Source: Candidatus Bathyarchaeota archaeon | GTDB taxonomy: Archaea > Thermoproteota > Bathyarchaeia > Bathyarchaeales > Bathycorpusculaceae | Assembly (NCBI GenBank): GCA_012515445.1 | Contig: JAAYYI010000100.1 | Span: 1 to 43,290 of the forward strand | Reading direction: 5' to 3' | DNA length: 43,290 nucleotides | In this document: positions 1 through 7,221 of the stretch, piece by piece | Position numbering within the stretch: position 1 is the stretch's first letter | Layout of the letters: each line of letters begins with the position of its first letter | Made by a program: the position numbers and the translations under genes | The notes under the pieces: generated by a model | The model's database searches: none | The model's input: the letters and a program-made list of their open reading frames with translations, nothing else | What the model was told of the DNA's origin: nothing

Positions 1-2
1 GA

Positions 3-116
3 ACTGGGTATAGAGTTGAGCTCAAAGATCAGATAAGCGGTTTTGAATGGTCAATTCTTGTAGAGTTAAAGAGCGACCAGGAAAAAATAAGGCACATAGT
101 GTATAAAAACGGGTAA
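3..116 (+). CDS. C-terminal fragment of an unidentified protein (5' end outside the window)
   Basis: An open frame enters from the left edge and gives 37 codons before TAA. The C-terminal residues include FEWSILVELKSDQEKIRHIV, with the alternating hydrophobic and charged pattern of a folded domain. Nothing in it identifies a family. A real gene end is plausible because the frame is open to the edge and is followed by AT-rich intergenic sequence; an accidental frame of this length remains possible. It would be convergent with the large surface-protein gene on the minus strand. Confidence 0.4.
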   Translation, partial: TGYRVELKDQISGFEWSILVELKSDQEKIRHIVYKNG

Positions 117-128
117 AAATTCAGGTAA

Positions 129-162
129 ATAAGGGGAGGGGAGGTGCTTCTGAGACGGGTAG
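129..162 (-). repeat. 34-nt dispersed pyrimidine-rich element, copy A
   Basis: Read on the minus strand, this 34-nt stretch begins CTACCC, has CTC at element positions 9-11, then ACCTCCCC at 18-25, and ends CCCTTAT. Twenty-five of 34 positions are identical in this copy and those at 7991-8024 and 24620-24653. It starts 8 nt after the stop codon of the minus-strand gene ending at 171, the same gap as copy C has after the aRF1 gene. The complementary strand has several G-tracts. Function unknown; a 3'-end or regulatory element is an inference. Confidence 0.65.
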
Positions 163-170
163 TATGCTTT

Positions 171-2123
171 TTAGTTTTTGAAGTTACCGCTGCAGACCAC
201 GTACTGCACGCCGTCGCTTCCCGTGACCAGTTGGTAGTATGTTGTTTTATAGTAGAGATTTGTTTGGCCTATGTTGCTGTAAACGTAGTCTACCCAGCCT
301 TTGCCGTTTGATAGGGCGCCTTGGATGATGTAGTCGCGGAATGGGGTTCCGGCGACGTCTGTTTTGCCATGGAAATTAACACCGACGAGTAAGATGTTGT
401 CTGCGTGCGCTACCATGGTGGCGTTTGTGTCATAGGCGAACACGTAGAGACTCGTGTATTGGGTGCTCTTGTATGGCGATTCGCCTGCATTTATGTGCAG
501 GAAGGCGTCGGTGGCGTTCTGCCGTATTGCATCCGCGGTTTGCTCTACGAGCGCAACTACTTGGCTGTTGCTGAACGTCTGCTTGGCGTAGCCGACTCCT
601 AGATTGCGGTATATGATTCGCTCGTACTCGCTGAAGCCCTGCGCATCTTTTTGGTTTCTCACTGCTTCTATGGCATGCTGGAAGGCGTCAATAAGCAAGT
701 TGGGGACGTTTCTGCTGAAGATAAAGTAAACCTCTTTTTCGCCGATAGTATACAGTTGCTCAAACTGTTTTGTATCCAAACCTGCGTTGTTAATCTCATA
801 ATGCCCAGTCAATTCCCCAACCGCCCAAACGTCGATCTGGTCGTTCTGAAGCATCTGAAGCAACTCTGCAGGGGTCGACGCTAAAACGATATTTGAGGAA
901 TCAACACCCTGACCGACCAAGAGATCATATTCTATGGTATGATTTACTGTGCCGATTCGGTACATGTTCAAGTCCTCAACGGAAGCTATTGAGAGGTTAC
1001 TGTCCACTTCAGAGTAAACGACGAAGGTCACTTTGGAGAATGGTCCAACCCAGTTGTAGTTTGGTTCACGTTCAGGTGTACGAACGATAGAGAAGAGGCA
1101 GGTGCTGCTGTCCTGTTGTGCTTGCTGGAAACCTTCCACTAAGGGAACAACCTTGACGTTAGGCGCCGCTTTTACGCCTGAGCGGCTGAAGATCGACTGC
1201 AGTATCTCCACTGAAATCCCAGTTGCTTCGCCGTGTTCGCCTTGATAGTTGAATGGGGTATATTCCTCAGTCAGGTAATTTAAGTGGGCAAATCCTATTG
1301 CGGGGATATACTGGCCTAAAATCATGTCATGTGTACTGAAGCCTCTGTTGTCTTTCTCGTTTTTTAGCTCGTTAATAGCAGCTTGAAAAGCGTTAACAGT
1401 TGAATCCGGAGTGCCTATACTAAAAGCGTAATACAAGTCAACCTGCTTAAGCCGGTACACAACGTTAAAGGCATAGTAGTTCCCGGTTTCCTCTTTAGTT
1501 ATGTGGCGGCCTACTTCTTCGGGGTAACACCACAAGTCAATAGTACCGTGGGCGAGTTTCTCGATTAGCACTTCGGCGCTGGTTTCATTTACTAAATGGC
1601 TTCTATCAACTCCTGCCGCAAGTAAAAGCGGTATAGCTGCGTCGTCGGTGATAACTCCGATTCTGTAGTTCTTCAGCTCGACGGTGTTGTTGACTGCGGT
1701 TGTTGTGTCCCACCCAGCAAACAATGCATATTGATAGGTGCAGATTGGTCCAGCCCACTTGAAGAGGTTCTCTCGCTCGGGCAACCGCACAGTTGAGAAT
1801 AGCACCGTGTTGTTTTGAGTTAAGGCTTCTTGGTAGCCATCTGTCCATGCTGTAAGATTGATTTGGCGGGGGGTTGCTTGAGCGCCGAGTTTCTGAGTGA
1901 TCGCCGAGAGCAGCTCGACTGAGACGCCTTTGATTTGGCCGTTCTCTATGTAATTGTAGGGTGGATACTGTTCAGTGTAGTATCTTAACTGCGCTAAATC
2001 ATTGGGGTTTATGGAGCTTATCTGCGGTTCGAAGAAGTTTATACTGCAGACTGCTGATACACATGAAATGAAGACTATGACAATCGCTGTGAATCCAATG
2101 GTTGTTTGGCGGTTACTATTCAT
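171..2123 (-). CDS. Surface protein with two tandem family-3 solute-binding domains and a C-terminal Cache domain
   Basis: Membrane-anchored or secreted ligand-binding protein of about 650 residues. Residues 7-27 form a hydrophobic signal or anchor. Two family-3 solute-binding (amino-acid type) domains follow, at roughly 45-280 and 280-520; each starts with a similar block (RYYTEQYPPYNYIENGQ and NYLTEEYTPFNYQGEHGEA). The last ~125 residues resemble a single Cache (sCache_2) sensor domain. No permease or ATPase gene is adjacent, and there is no kinase or chemotaxis module, so capture or extracellular sensing is likelier than being an ordinary ABC component. I use the ATG at 2123, 13 codons inside the longest frame, because the signal sequence follows it directly. 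Domain calls are by motif and hydropathy only; ligand unknown. Confidence 0.8.
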   Translation of the reverse strand: MNSNRQTTIGFTAIVIVFISCVSAVCSINFFEPQISSINPNDLAQLRYYTEQYPPYNYIENGQIKGVSVELLSAITQKLGAQATPRQINLTAWTDGYQEALTQNNTVLFSTVRLPERENLFKWAGPICTYQYALFAGWDTTTAVNNTVELKNYRIGVITDDAAIPLLLAAGVDRSHLVNETSAEVLIEKLAHGTIDLWCYPEEVGRHITKEETGNYYAFNVVYRLKQVDLYYAFSIGTPDSTVNAFQAAINELKNEKDNRGFSTHDMILGQYIPAIGFAHLNYLTEEYTPFNYQGEHGEATGISVEILQSIFSRSGVKAAPNVKVVPLVEGFQQAQQDSSTCLFSIVRTPEREPNYNWVGPFSKVTFVVYSEVDSNLSIASVEDLNMYRIGTVNHTIEYDLLVGQGVDSSNIVLASTPAELLQMLQNDQIDVWAVGELTGHYEINNAGLDTKQFEQLYTIGEKEVYFIFSRNVPNLLIDAFQHAIEAVRNQKDAQGFSEYERIIYRNLGVGYAKQTFSNSQVVALVEQTADAIRQNATDAFLHINAGESPYKSTQYTSLYVFAYDTNATMVAHADNILLVGVNFHGKTDVAGTPFRDYIIQGALSNGKGWVDYVYSNIGQTNLYYKTTYYQLVTGSDGVQYVVCSGNFKN

Positions 2124-2421
2124 AGACAAAATATGGAGCGGTTCCTTAAAGCATCTTTCCAAAAATCAATTCCTGAGTGGTAAAAATCGGGTTAGCTGAC
2201 GGCAAGTTCTGAATTATCGACACGCCGAAAAGTATTCAGAAATGGAATATTGGTTGTTGGAATGGTAGTTGGGTGTCAGCAAGCCATTTAAACAATCATC
2301 AAACACCACTGGTCAGTGAACTATACGTTCAATAATCTAGGTACCACCACCGCTCCCGCCACCTCCGCCGCCAACAAGCAAGTCAAAAGGGAAAATTAAA
2401 GCGTCCACCATCATTCCAGTC

Positions 2422-2949
2422 GTGATCCTCATCGGATGCGTCATTGGGGCATTCTACTTCTCAGGATTCTTCGACAACATCTCAAATCCGCTAAACCCAA
2501 ATTCAGGCACCTTGACGCCTACAAGAAACATTATCGGAACATGGAAAACCACTTTTCCAACAGAATTCACCATAGCCACAGACTACGAAGACTTCGTAAC
2601 GCTAAAAGACGTGGGCACAGAAAACCGAACCATGACTTGGACTATAACTGCAACAGATGACGAAAACGTGGTCTACGTTAACGTTGAATTCGCCGTCACC
2701 AGCCGGGAGCTTCCAACAGGATCAGGCTATATCTCTGACATTTCACCCATGATGCTAACAGGCATAGTCAACGGCACACAGTTAACGCTGACCAAGGACG
2801 ATCAAGGCCCAATAGACCAGATCGGCTCCGTCGGAGTCTTTACTTTCACGTCAACGCAGATGCAGGGCACATGGCATGACCACTGGGAAGGTGTCTGGAG
2901 CCAGAATGTGTACACAGCCACCAACGGCTTAAAGCTGATGAAGCAGTAA
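2422..2949 (+). CDS. Small membrane-anchored hypothetical protein, N-terminus uncertain
   Basis: No family recognised. From the GTG at 2422 the protein is 175 aa: a hydrophobic N-terminus, then a Thr/Asn-rich extracytoplasmic part with a GTW motif early and GTWHDHWEGVW near the end, giving a lipocalin- or beta-sandwich-like look. The frame is open back to a TAG at 2338-2340 and the extra codons encode a proline-rich linker (VPPPPLPPPPPPTSKSKGK) and the first half of the transmembrane helix, but contain no ATG, GTG or TTG. Archaeal proteins of this layout often begin with a zinc ribbon before a Pro-rich linker and helix; none is seen here. The gene may be 5'-truncated, start at a non-standard codon, or start at GTG 2422 with a short helix. 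Confidence 0.55.
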   Translation: MILIGCVIGAFYFSGFFDNISNPLNPNSGTLTPTRNIIGTWKTTFPTEFTIATDYEDFVTLKDVGTENRTMTWTITATDDENVVYVNVEFAVTSRELPTGSGYISDISPMMLTGIVNGTQLTLTKDDQGPIDQIGSVGVFTFTSTQMQGTWHDHWEGVWSQNVYTATNGLKLMKQ

Positions 2950-2954
2950 GCACC

Positions 2955-2980
2955 CTTTTTTACTTCACTTTTTTATTTAT
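2955..2980 (+). terminator. T-rich transcription terminator
   Basis: Two T6 runs (2956-2961 and 2969-2974) lie just past the TAA at 2947-2949 with no strong hairpin. Oligo-T tracts on the coding strand are the usual archaeal termination signal. Confidence 0.45.
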
Positions 2981-3004
2981 CGTCCAGCAAGTTATCAATA
3001 GGCG

Positions 3005-3520
3005 ATGTACGTGGACACTGACCAGTTAGCAGCAGTAAAAAAAGACGAGGTACCTGAACAAGCAAAAAACTTGACGCCTATCGATGTGGAATTCCTCGTC
3101 GAGACGCTAAAGGAGAAAGACGATAAACTCCGCTACAATGCGTTTCTGCTGCTTCAAGCGCACTCAAAAAACTCCAGCGCTGTTTACACTCACTGGAATA
3201 AGCTTGCAGAGAAACTTGATAGCGATAACTCGTATCAGCGCAGTTTGGGCGTAATGCTTTTGGCGGAGAACGTCCGCTGGGACACAGAAAGCAAATTCGC
3301 CGGTATCATAGACAAGTTTCTAGCTTGCTGCTTGGATGAGAAGTTCATAACTGCAAGGCAAACCATACAGGTATTAGCAGTCATCAGTAAAGCTACAGAC
3401 AAGTATAACGCGACATTCGCTAAGGTTTTGGCTGAACTTGACTTATCTAAGTACAAGGAGAATCAGCAGTCGCTTCTCAAACGCGACATCGCAGCAGTAC
3501 AGAAGTTACTGCCAAAGTAG
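3005..3520 (+). CDS. HEAT-like alpha-helical hypothetical protein
   Basis: A 171-aa soluble protein that appears all-helical. Residues about 25-160 show repeating paired helices with conserved small and Leu positions (VEFLVETLKEKDDKLRYNAF, then DSDNSYQRSLGVMLLAENV), as in HEAT or Armadillo-type scaffolds. These proteins usually bind other proteins; no catalytic motif is visible. The gene stands alone between T-rich spacers. The ATG at 3005 is the only reasonable start. The fold call is by eye and the partner unknown. Confidence 0.6.
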   Translation: MYVDTDQLAAVKKDEVPEQAKNLTPIDVEFLVETLKEKDDKLRYNAFLLLQAHSKNSSAVYTHWNKLAEKLDSDNSYQRSLGVMLLAENVRWDTESKFAGIIDKFLACCLDEKFITARQTIQVLAVISKATDKYNATFAKVLAELDLSKYKENQQSLLKRDIAAVQKLLPK

Positions 3521-3590
3521 GACTCAAGCGCAGTTAAGGGTCGATATGCTTAAACGCCGATTACACTAAATAGAGGCAGGGGAGCAGCAT

Positions 3591-4319
3591 ATGTCAGAAT
3601 CTGAATACATTCTAAGACAGGAAGCAGGGGTAAAATCACATGAGTCCGAGTCGCCGCCGACAGTAGGGTTAAAGGCAGGCGCATTCGCCGACTTAGGATC
3701 ACTCATTTTAACGAACAAGCGCCTTGTCTTCATCGACAAAGGCGGAGCTGAGCGTGCGGCTGCTTGGGCGGTTGGCGGAGTATTCGCTGCGCAAGCCATT
3801 GAGAACAGTGCTTCCAAAGCTGAACTTGACGAACTCTCAAGCCAAAAAGACAGCGTCGCTATACCGCTACAGAACATAATCCGTATTGAAGCCGGAAAGA
3901 AGATGGGACAATCATTTGTCCGAGTGGATAGCGCTGGCAGCCCAAAACCGGTTCACGCATTTGTAGTCGCCGGAGGAACCAATAACCAAAGCTGGGTAGC
4001 GGCGATAAATCAGGCTAAAGCGTCAACACAATATCCGCAGACGCCACAGGCAGCGGCCTATGTACCTCAGCAGGTACAGCAGCCAATGGTTCAGCAGCAG
4101 ACAAGTCTGGGCAAAACCTGCCAGAGCTGCGGCACAACAGGCTTACAGGGCATGTTCTGTACTTCATGCGGCTCACCACTGAGCCAAATGCAAACTCGGA
4201 TGCCACCGCCACCTCCGCCACAGACGCAGACGCCTATGTGTCCTTACTGTGGAAGCCAAATACGTTACATTCAGCAGTATCAGCGCTGGTACTGTGATAA
4301 AGAGAAAAGATATGTTTAG
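3591..4319 (+). CDS. PH/GRAM-like domain protein with C-terminal zinc ribbons
   Basis: A 242-aa protein with two parts. Residues about 1-145 resemble a PH or GRAM-type domain (LGSLILTNKRLVFIDKGG, then VAIPLQNIIRIEAGKK and QSWVAAINQAK), a fold that often binds lipid or protein. A Gln/Pro-rich linker follows, then a zinc ribbon CQSCG...CTSCG (about 178-195) and a second CPYCG...WYCDKEKRYV motif at the end that has three Cys. There is no membrane segment. The start ATG at 3591 has an upstream AGGGGAG ribosome-binding site. The domain mix suggests a membrane- or protein-binding adaptor; that role is an inference. Confidence 0.65.
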   Translation: MSESEYILRQEAGVKSHESESPPTVGLKAGAFADLGSLILTNKRLVFIDKGGAERAAAWAVGGVFAAQAIENSASKAELDELSSQKDSVAIPLQNIIRIEAGKKMGQSFVRVDSAGSPKPVHAFVVAGGTNNQSWVAAINQAKASTQYPQTPQAAAYVPQQVQQPMVQQQTSLGKTCQSCGTTGLQGMFCTSCGSPLSQMQTRMPPPPPPQTQTPMCPYCGSQIRYIQQYQRWYCDKEKRYV

Positions 4320-4371
4320 GAATTTAGCGGTTGATTTGAGCCGTTAAATGTGAAGGGGAAGCTTATTACTT

Positions 4372-4427
4372 TCCTGTTTTTTCTTCATGCTTCTTCTTTT
4401 TAGCTGCGTTCTTTTTTGCTAATGAAG
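4372..4427 (+). terminator. T-rich terminator region
   Basis: Three T-runs (TTTTTT near 4377-4382, TTTTT near 4397-4401, TTTTTT near 4412-4417) follow the zinc-ribbon gene in a 260-nt spacer that shows no other gene. The right side of the spacer holds a TATA-like TTATATAA at 4516-4523 for the next gene. Confidence 0.4.
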
Positions 4428-4515
4428 GCATAGATTGTTCCTCTGCTAGATGTGCTTATGCAGTGATACCTAAAAGCTTAGTGCCTAAATAGCAGTCTGG
4501 CAGGCGGTTTTAAGC

Positions 4516-4523
4516 TTATATAA
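4516..4523 (+). promoter_or_regulatory. TATA box of the coiled-coil protein gene
   Basis: TTATATAA lies 57-64 nt upstream of the TTG start at 4580, predicting transcription from about 4545 and a short leader that carries the GGGGAG ribosome-binding site. Confidence 0.45.
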
Positions 4524-4579
4524 CTGATGCCATAAATGTTGGAAGCATGGGAAGTTTGGTGGATTAGGGGAGACTAAGG

Positions 4580-5011
4580 TTGGATGAGGTTTTAGATTTA
4601 CTGGATAAAACAACTAAACGAATACAGAAAACTGCGGAAGAAACCAAAGAGACAAGTAGAAAACAAAATGAGGTTTATGAACAGCTTTCACAGTCAACTG
4701 AAACGTCACAGGAACAGAAAATCAAGGCGTTCATCACTAAAACCATGGAGCTAAACAGGCTGGAGCGGATTAATTCCCAGTTAAGCTTGATGTATATGCT
4801 TCAGATTTTCGCTTTCAAAGTTAAGGTTCTTGAGGTTTCAGTTGATACAATCAAGGAGCAACTCGTCAAGTCAGACGTTCTGCAGAACGGCATGGAGCTT
4901 GAAGACATCAAGAAAAATATTGATACATTAAAGATTCTCATCGAAGCACAGTACGAGTCGATGAAGGAAATCAACGACACACAGAACCGAAACCTCGGCT
5001 ACATACATTAA
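4580..5011 (+). CDS. Coiled-coil hypothetical protein (TTG start)
   Basis: A 143-aa soluble protein rich in Lys, Glu and Gln with heptad-like spacing over residues about 1-60 (LDLLDKTTKRIQKTAEETKE), a short hydrophobic stretch near 68-80 (LMYMLQIFAFKVKVLEV), and another helical region to the C-terminus. No catalytic motif or known family is recognised. TTG at 4580 is preferred: GGGGAG lies about 9 nt upstream, and the in-frame TAG at 4565-4567 excludes a longer protein. Confidence 0.6.
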   Translation: MDEVLDLLDKTTKRIQKTAEETKETSRKQNEVYEQLSQSTETSQEQKIKAFITKTMELNRLERINSQLSLMYMLQIFAFKVKVLEVSVDTIKEQLVKSDVLQNGMELEDIKKNIDTLKILIEAQYESMKEINDTQNRNLGYIH

Positions 5012-5040
5012 AAATTTTTTAAAAATAATAAAAAGGGCTT

Positions 5041-5080
5041 GGCTGTTCAACCACTTGAATGGTTGAAGCCTAACTTTTTT
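5041..5080. terminator. Bidirectional hairpin terminator between convergent genes
   Basis: TTCAACCA (5046-5053) pairs perfectly with TGGTTGAA (5060-5067) across a 6-nt loop. An outer GGC (5041-5043) can pair with GCC (5068-5070) around a two-base bulge. T6 follows on the plus strand (5075-5080); on the minus strand the hairpin is followed by CCCTTTTTATTATTTTT. It lies in the spacer of two convergent genes and could end both transcripts. Confidence 0.65.
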
Positions 5081-5092
5081 GATCTTACCTGC

Positions 5093-6013
5093 TTAGAAGA
5101 GCTTTTCCCAGCTTGTGACTAGGTCGAGGACTTCTTGGCCTGCTTTGCCGCCGTAGCTCTTTAGACGCTCGCGAGTGTCTTTCTCTGCAATGCATTTCTT
5201 TTGGAATTCTTGCATCTGTGCTGCTTTGTCTGTGAGGTACAGTAAGCCATCAACGCCTGCGCGTGCCATGCGGACTGATACTGTTAAGATTTCTCTTGTG
5301 GTTGGTGTTTCTGCTGGGTCGTCGCCGGGGCCGATAACGTAGAGTGCAATGTTTAGTTTAGTGTCTTTGAAGAGTTTCTTGAAGTTGCGTGTGAGCATTT
5401 CCCAGTACCAGGGTGTAGCGTAGTTCTTGCTGAACATGACTACGAACATTTCTGTTGTGAGTGGGAGCAAGTCGTCGAAGTAGACGCCGAATCTTTCATA
5501 GTTTGTGACTGGGTCTGGTAGGATGCCGATGTAGAGTGGTTTTTTGGCTTTGTTGATTACGCGGTCGCTTGTTGCTGCCATGTAGTCTGAGACTTCTTTG
5601 CGTCTCCATTCATACCATGATAAGCCGCTTTTTCTGTGTAGTTCTTTGCATCGTGGGCAGGTGCAGTGGCCGTGTTCAGCGAAGTGGATGCTGTTTAGCC
5701 AGACACCTTGGCTTTTGCGTGCGGTGTCTTCCATATAGTCGAGTTGTTCTGCTCTGTGTTCTGGTTGTGTTTGGCAGAGTACTTCCCAGCGTACGTTGTA
5801 GTTGTCGTTGGTTCTCCATGCTGGGCCAAGGTCTGATTGGCTGATCCAGTCTGGGTGGAGGCGTGCTGCGACGTTGTCACCGAAAATTGCGACGTTGCTG
5901 TACATATCAGGTTTTGGGGGTAATCGTCTTCCGACTTCGGGCTTGGTGCGGAAAAGGTCAAAGTCGAAGCCTGGAACTTTCTTTGCTTCAAACATGTATG
6001 TGCCGAATTTCAT
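5093..6013 (-). CDS. Conserved-looking hypothetical protein, possibly a TIM-barrel glycoside-hydrolase-like fold
   Basis: A 306-aa soluble protein with no signal peptide. It has alternating strand/helix blocks such as GVWLNSIHFAEHGHCTCPRC, KKPLYIGILPDPVTNYERF, NIALYVIGPGDD and ARAGVDGLLYLTD. These recall beta/alpha barrels of hydrolase-like proteins in which loops after strands hold acidic residues. CTCPRC within HGHCTCPRCKELH (about 115-127) could bind metal, or may be the cysteine pair seen in some glycosidase-like barrels. I cannot name the family. The gene stands alone, with an AT-rich upstream region and a strong hairpin after its stop. Confidence 0.6.
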   Translation of the reverse strand: MKFGTYMFEAKKVPGFDFDLFRTKPEVGRRLPPKPDMYSNVAIFGDNVAARLHPDWISQSDLGPAWRTNDNYNVRWEVLCQTQPEHRAEQLDYMEDTARKSQGVWLNSIHFAEHGHCTCPRCKELHRKSGLSWYEWRRKEVSDYMAATSDRVINKAKKPLYIGILPDPVTNYERFGVYFDDLLPLTTEMFVVMFSKNYATPWYWEMLTRNFKKLFKDTKLNIALYVIGPGDDPAETPTTREILTVSVRMARAGVDGLLYLTDKAAQMQEFQKKCIAEKDTRERLKSYGGKAGQEVLDLVTSWEKLF

Positions 6014-6424
6014 TTCCTACTACCTTTTAAGGAACTCAAATCGTTTGGCGCTGTTATAAAGTTTTGCATAAACACTTTTTTCGTGGTTTCTAAGCCTAAA
6101 ATGCTGTTTAGGGGATGCTTAAGATTCAGCAACATATGGGCATATTTTCCAGAAAGAATGGGATTTCTGATTTATGGCTACATTGCAGATTTAATTCGGG
6201 GTTTTATTATGGTTTTAAGCATAATTAGGGGAGTTATACTTGAGTTGCGATTTTTTTTCAGAACCCCCTTATTTATAGACTCAATGGATAAAGAGACAAA
6301 TTAATCGGCGTATGCGTTTGTTGGTTCTTGGTTGCAGAATATATGCGGTTGCTGATGCAGATGCTTGGCTGATAGGCGTCTCTGCCGAAGACCAACAATC
6401 GTAAGATAAGAAAGAAGCTTTGTT

Positions 6425-6450
6425 GCTCTCAGCAGACCCCCTCCCCTTAT
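6425..6450 (+). repeat. Degenerate copy D of the dispersed pyrimidine-rich element
   Basis: Contains TCTCAG near its left end and CCCCCTCCCCTTAT at its right end, matching the right half of copy A with a small deletion; the CTACCC box is missing. As in copy B, the final TTAT runs into TATATAAAG in front of a plus-strand gene. Confidence 0.4.
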
Positions 6451-6456
6451 ATAAAG
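6448..6456 (+). promoter_or_regulatory. TATA box of the GNAT gene
   Basis: TATATAAAG begins 40 nt before the ATG at 6488, directly after the C-rich tract. The same C-rich/TATATAAAG arrangement occurs at 8011-8030. Confidence 0.55.
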
Positions 6457-6487
6457 AAAGAAGCAGATAAGTAATCGGGCGACTAAG

Positions 6488-7021
6488 ATGAACATCCGCG
6501 AAACGACTAATCTGGACATAGAGGATATCCTGCTGGTAGAGAGGGCCGCTTTCAAAAGGGAAGGCGAAGCAATGCTAACACGGAACTTGTTAGTTGACCC
6601 AACCGCTAAACCCATACTTTCCCTCTTGGCATACAACGAAACGCAGCCAATCGGGCACATCTTATTCACAAAAGCCACCATTATAACCGCACCCCACATC
6701 AAAGCATCAATGCTCGCGCCATTAGCCGTAGTCCCGCAATACCAAAAGCAGGGCGTCGGCAGCGCATTAATCAAAAAAGGCCTGCAGCTTCAATCCCAGT
6801 CAGGCATAGAGCTGGTGTTTGTACTTGGACACATCGAATATTACCCAAAGTATGGCTTCACTCCAGCCGCAAAACTCGGGTTCGAACCCACCTACCCGAT
6901 ACCCAATGAAGTCGCAGATGCATGGATGGTACAGGCGCTAAAACCCGGCATCATCGGGGCAGTATCGGGTAAAGTGATGGGCTGCGATGCTATGAATCGA
7001 CCGGAAAACTGGCGGGAATAA
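6488..7021 (+). CDS. GNAT-family N-acetyltransferase
   Basis: A 177-aa protein of the GCN5-related acetyltransferase fold, which moves an acetyl group from acetyl-CoA to an amine. It begins MNIRETTNLDIEDILLVE, and the central AMLAPLAVVPQYQKQGVGSA is motif A, with the Q-x-x-G-V-G-S pyrophosphate loop around residues 88-95. GLQLQSQSGIELVFVLGH and EYYPKYGFTPA (motif B) follow; the pairing of VLGH with YYPKYGF is typical of the YhbS-like subgroup. The substrate cannot be inferred. It is a single gene with its own TATA box. Confidence 0.85.
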   Translation: MNIRETTNLDIEDILLVERAAFKREGEAMLTRNLLVDPTAKPILSLLAYNETQPIGHILFTKATIITAPHIKASMLAPLAVVPQYQKQGVGSALIKKGLQLQSQSGIELVFVLGHIEYYPKYGFTPAAKLGFEPTYPIPNEVADAWMVQALKPGIIGAVSGKVMGCDAMNRPENWRE

Positions 7022-7146
7022 CTGAATTCTGCTGCGCTTCGGAGTACTCTTAGCCCCTGTAAAAAGCAACTAAAAGAGAAGAACCTATGCACTCAAAGCA
7101 AGGCTTCTCTCCACTATTTTTAAGGCTAAAAAATGAGTCTGCCCAG

Positions 7147-7190
7147 CCTCAGCAGAGCTTACCACCCCCCACATGGGTAAGATGCTGAGG
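7147..7190. terminator. Two-stem hairpin between convergent genes
   Basis: CCTCAGCA (7147-7154) pairs with TGCTGAGG (7183-7190); inside it CTTACC (7158-7163) pairs with GGTAAG (7176-7181), separated by a GAG/A internal loop and capped by a 12-nt loop. T5 follows on the plus strand near 7203; on the minus strand a T6 run follows about a dozen bases beyond the stem. It lies between the GNAT gene and the pilin-like gene, so a shared terminator is likely; a small structured RNA is the alternative. Confidence 0.5.
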
Positions 7191-7221
7191 CACGGGTTGG
7201 TTGTTTTTAGTGTTAGGCAGT

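Larger units (their letters stand above)
6014..6487. other. 474-nt divergent intergenic region
   Basis: Holds the promoters of the minus-strand gene starting at 6013 and the plus-strand GNAT gene at 6488. It is AT-rich. A 73-codon frame at 6083-6304 has no recognisable protein character, no good ribosome-binding site, and is not called. A degenerate copy of the pyrimidine element ends at 6450 and runs into a TATA box. Confidence 0.5.

Noticed and set aside
6083-6304. 73-codon plus-strand frame in the 6.0-6.5 kb spacer
   Set aside because: Only a weak hydrophobic stretch, no ribosome-binding site and no recognisable domain; likely a chance frame in AT-rich DNA.
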